In this document: piece after piece, positions 60,362 to 64,000 of the stretch
Layout of the letters: the number at the start of each line of letters is the position of its first letter
How positions within the stretch are numbered: position 1 is the first letter of the stretch
From: Diphasiastrum complanatum
Lineage: Eukaryota; Streptophyta; Lycopodiopsida; Lycopodiales; Lycopodiaceae
Length of the DNA stretch: 64,000 bases
Reading direction: 5' to 3'
NCBI GenBank assembly: GCA_029204225.1
Contig: CM055106.1
Span: 41,864,368 to 41,928,367, forward strand
Made by a program: the position numbers and the translations under genes
The notes under the pieces: generated by a model
What the model saw: only the letters and a program-made list of their open reading frames with translations
Database searches by the model: none
What the model was told of the DNA's origin: nothing

Positions 60362-61318
60362 ATGGCAGCTGGTAAAGCTGGAATACCACATGCTCTTCCA
60401 TTGCTTGTTCTAAACTTTGTGCTTTACACAATTCTTCTGGGTCTTGCTTCCTGGGCTTTTAACGAGCTCATTGATGGAACACTGGATAATGGTAAATTCC
60501 TCAACTCTATAGCCGAATATCTATCGATCAGGTTGTTTTTTGCATGCATTCTACCTACCTAGTACGTATTCTGAGTACTTAAGATCAGATATAACTAACT
60601 TCTGGATGCGGATTTTTGTTGAACTGTAGGAAACTCAGCAACGTCTTACCTCATCTTATTTTCTCTGCTGGCTGCTGTCCTGGGAATTACTTCTGTGATT
60701 GCTGGTCTACAAACGCTCATTCGGAAATTAGAATCCAACTCAGTTGTAGCTTCAGCCGCTCTAGCTGCCTGGGGTCTCGCACTTATTGCGCTGGGGTACG
60801 TGGAATTGGGACAGCATATCCATAAAATACTATTGGAAGTCAAACTTCTCAAATAGCTGACCTACACGCTTGTTTAGCAGTCTTTTATAAGAATGTTTAA
60901 TTCACGGAGCTTACGTTTCTTTGATTTCAGACTCGCCTCCAAGCAAATTCATATCGGGGGGATACACAATAAGAAACTGGTACGCCTTCATGACTGTGCA
61001 AAGAACTCATTTCACAGAATCTGTAGAATTTGTTTCTCGTTCTTAATGCTGCTGGCCTGGTTTGAATGCTCGTCTTGAGAAGAAAAAAGCCCGACGTTTC
61101 CTTGTTTGATTTTTGAATGCTCCTTACTTCCATCATGATGTCGCTTACGTATCTATGCTTGTTTTATAATGTGGCAGAGAGCTTTGGAGGCCTTCGCAAT
61201 CATAGTGGCAATCACTCAGTTTCTTTATCTGCTGCTACTGCATGCCAATCTATTCCCCAAGTCTTCTGCAAACACAGCTCCAACTGAATCCAACAGCAAA
61301 CCTGCTGCAACTGTTTAA
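60362..61318 (+). CDS. PM19L: AWPM-19 family membrane protein (PM19L)
   Basis: Four exons: 60362-60491, 60630-60795, 60931-60979 and 61178-61318, all with GT..AG introns and consistent phases, giving 161 residues. The protein has four hydrophobic helices at about residues 11-33, 49-69, 82-102 and 120-138. Family signatures are ALPLLVLNFVLYTILLGLAS, GNSATSYL, LASKQIHIGG and RALEAFAIIVAITQFLYLLL. AWPM-19 proteins are plasma-membrane proteins; rice PM19L1 has been reported as an ABA transporter, and others are tied to seed dormancy and freezing tolerance. The loop between helices 1 and 2 is about 15 residues shorter than in angiosperm members I recall. The C-terminal tail is Ser/Thr/Ala-rich. 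The start is chosen as the first ATG after the leader intron, followed by the usual MAAG. The length is normal for the family (150-185). Confidence 0.92.
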
Positions 61319-64000
61319 CTGATCATTGCCATACAATGAAATGTATTTTTATCACATTGAAGAGTATTTCATGAAATTGGTAGTAAGTAGGTTTATTCAA
61401 GTGTTTTGTGTACAGATTTCTGTGCAATGCTTTGCCTGTTCCCTCCCTGCAAAGCATTTTTTTAGTTGGATGCTACACCATTTGATGTACCAATATTTCT
61501 TTATCAATATATATTCTTGCTGGGTTGTTTGAACATGTGATTTGACAGAAAAACCTTTGGCTTAGAAGAAGGATTTTCAGATTGATAAGCCTAGATTGGT
61601 AGAAATATAGGTTGTCGTGGTGTGTTTTAAGTATTTATCTAATATCAGATTGGATGTATTTGGTGCTTTGGGATCTTTTATTATTTTTACTTGTTTGTGG
61701 GAAAAGTTTTGGTAAACTTGGTGCATGAATATGGAGTTTTTTGATGATTATGTAAGTGAATAAAATCAGTTTGTTGAGATATATATGTAAAGGAGGACAT
61801 TGTAAAAAAGTAGGTGCTTGCATATATGATTTGATTTTACAAGCTCATTATAAAATGTATCTTGCTTTTTGATCATTATTTTGTGTGGATTCAATACCCC
61901 ATTGTAATTTGAGTGTTTGTTTTTTTCTTATGCTTTGTTTCTAAGAATAATGTTGGTTGATGAAAAGTTTCATTCATCTTTCAATGACCGGGATACTTTC
62001 CACTACAGTGTGCATGTGACAAGAATCCTTATTTTTCGTTTATGATGAAAATTTTGGCTTTTTTTTTTTTCATTCATCTTGTTTTTTCCTTAATAAATAA
62101 AGCATGCCATGATGACACACACAACAACAATATCATGGGTACAACAATATCAACACAAAGGACTCGTACATGCAAAAAAACTCAATAAAATTAAAAAGAG
62201 TATATACCAATTTTTCTTGAAATAATGTGCAAATAAGTGTTATGACATAAATAATGTGCAAACATAAATCTAGATATATCACACGTGGTGCTCCCATGTG
62301 ATAAATCTATTTGATGTGATGCCATGGCATCCATGACTAAGTAAGATATACTCCATCCAAGGGTTAATGAAATAAATAAATAAAATTTCTAGAATGGGCA
62401 TTAAAAAAACATGTGTTCCTTTTGCATCAATAAGAAAAATGATCCCTCCTTGTACAGTTGAAAAAACCTCAAAGTCTCTAGAGTCTCCTTGGCCAACCAA
62501 GTTGATCTAATTCTCAATACTCTCAAGTCTTGTAAGATACTCTCAATAATCTTTCTTAGTAGATTCATTAGTCACATAATATTGATGAATGGAATGCTAA
62601 ACGTAAATATGAAAAACTCTTTTGCTTTCTTCTGGATGCAAGATTTTTTTGCAAAGTAGTGATTTCAAGAACAATTCCCAAAAAAAAGTATTCTCCCTTC
62701 AATGTTTTGTCTAATCTAAACACATCAAACATCCCAAGCAATTAATGTACGTATGTATGTATCTCTATCTCTCTTATTGACAAAATTTTCAGAATTCACA
62801 CGTGTGGGGAATGTCCACAAGAGTGACTGATCTTAAATTAATTAATTAAGCTTTGTGATTGGCACTATAACCTGATTCTAGATTGATCAACAAAATCTAG
62901 TTCAGAAGAAATGGCTAATCCACAATCTAGCATGCTAATCAACAGAATATAATAGCAATGATCAAAGAATGAATAAAAAATACAAGATTTCAATGCAAGC
63001 AACCTCAACACGAGTTAGAGAGAGAGAGAGCTAGAGAGATAACAAGCAATATTTGTTTAGATCCAAAATGACATGAGATAGCTACAAACAACAAAACTTT
63101 GGTTCAAGACATCATATTTATGGAGAGCTACACATACATATTTATGGAGATTGAGGTAGCTCGAGGTAGAACCATATCTATCCATTCCAAAATGACATCT
63201 AAAGTGACATCTAGAGTCTATGTGACATTTGTCACTTGTCATGCATGAAATTCTACCAACTTTTTACAAGTGTACTAGTTCTAACTAGAAATGTCCAAAT
63301 CATCATGCATGTTGTGTCCATTAAACTTTGTGCATGCCTTGCATGTACATCACTATGGATCACTTACAATTAATGCATGTGAGTTGCCACGATTTTCTAC
63401 AAGCATAATCATGCCAATTCTTTGTCTACAAACTATATGCAAGTTGCATTTATCAAACTAGCTCGAGTTCTATGTAGGCCAAACTTGGCATTTTGTATTA
63501 ATGAGCTACATACTTGCATGTTACAACATTTGTAGCAAGCCAAGAAATAAATATGGATTGTTTTTCAATTTTAACACTTATGAAGAAAATGAGATGTACA
63601 CTTATGCCTAAAAAAAACTAACTAAATAAATGCATTTCAAGAGAATATGAATCAGAAATTATCAAGGGTTAAAAATTAAAACATGTGAGTAGTTATTATT
63701 ATTTACTTTCATGAACAAGATATCCAATGATTGTACATTCAGCAGTGTTCAATCAGATAATCCACATACGGTGTGGTGAATAGAAATATAATCGTTTTGA
63801 AAAAACTTCCATTTGATGCCATATTTTTCTTTACCACAATACAAACCAATGATTTTGAAAATGTTATAGTGAGAACTGTGAGCCTCATTCTAGAAGATAC
63901 AGATCTATTTGTGAGTATTTTTGTGTATTCTATTTGATTACTTTGTACTATTTGATTTTTTATTTGTATTTCTTAAAACTAATTTGTTGTGTACTTGTAA
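61319..64000. other. 3' flank and AT-rich intergenic DNA; no gene seen
   Basis: The AWPM-19 3'UTR presumably ends within the first 200-300 bases, but I see no clear single poly(A) signal. The rest is AT-rich with short microsatellites (TATG near 62750, GAGA at 63018-63031) and one CACACGTGTG at 62797-62806. No open frame has a recognisable motif. Confidence 0.5.

Noticed and set aside
60492-60562. Longer first exon of AWPM-19 running to about 60531
   Set aside because: It would shift the frame of exon 2 and lose the GNSATSYL motif; the donor at 60492 keeps the family sequence in frame.

Overview
This is a nuclear window from a land plant with a large, repeat-rich genome. The evidence is spliced plant-type genes (a PV42-like CBS protein exon and an AWPM-19 membrane protein), plant Ty1/Copia and Ty3/Gypsy retrotransposons with tRNA-Met and tRNA-Asp primer sites, a hAT relic and long (CT)n/(GA)n tracts. 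I cannot name the species. All coordinates and boundaries were read by eye.

Layout. 1-1185: decayed hAT transposase 3' end. 3722-4113 (-): first exon of a PV42-type SnRK1-gamma-like gene whose other exons I cannot find. 5003-11152 (-): nearly intact young Copia element (Copia-1) with 5-bp target duplications and one 1322-codon ORF. 11.2-14.6 kb: repeat monomers, a reverse-transcriptase relic and a truncated Copia (Copia-E). 14.6-53.5 kb: a deeply nested transposon cluster. 54.2-56.7 kb: two long microsatellites flanking Gypsy gag and protease fragments in opposite orientation. 56.7-59.0 kb: nothing recognisable. 59.06-61.32 kb: an AWPM-19 (PM19L) gene with a G-box/ABRE-rich promoter, a probable 5'UTR intron and four coding exons. 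61.3-64 kb: AT-rich, no gene seen.

The nested cluster holds the most interesting material. A multigene DNA transposon (called UDT here, a working name) is present twice. Copy B (about 39916-48015) is flanked on both sides by the coding sequence of a Copia element (Copia-B). The second copy is split: one half is at 14.58-20.57 kb and its other end at 48.88-49.63 kb, inverted. UDT has roughly 30-bp terminal inverted repeats and at least four genes: a two-part protein whose C-terminus looks like a ubiquitin-like fold (+), a Ulp1/C48-type SUMO-protease-like protein (-), an unrecognised protein (+) and a large coiled-coil protein with a candidate DDE transposase core (-). The protease gene and the unrecognised gene share a divergent promoter packed with CACGTG sites. 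I know of Ulp1-like proteases in other plant and fungal transposons. I do not recognise this combination of genes.

One Copia element (LTRs at 20574-21512 and 49635-50608) sits inside the split UDT copy, with the same 5-bp duplication TCAAA at both outer ends, but its two halves are in opposite orientation and meet inside the reverse transcriptase. The simplest reading is a 15-kb inversion between about 38295 and 53540. Inside its left half is another Copia (Copia-2), inside that a Gypsy element with two tandem protease domains and an extra 3' ORF, and inside the Gypsy LTR a solo LTR. Every element except Copia-1 carries frameshifts, stops or deletions.
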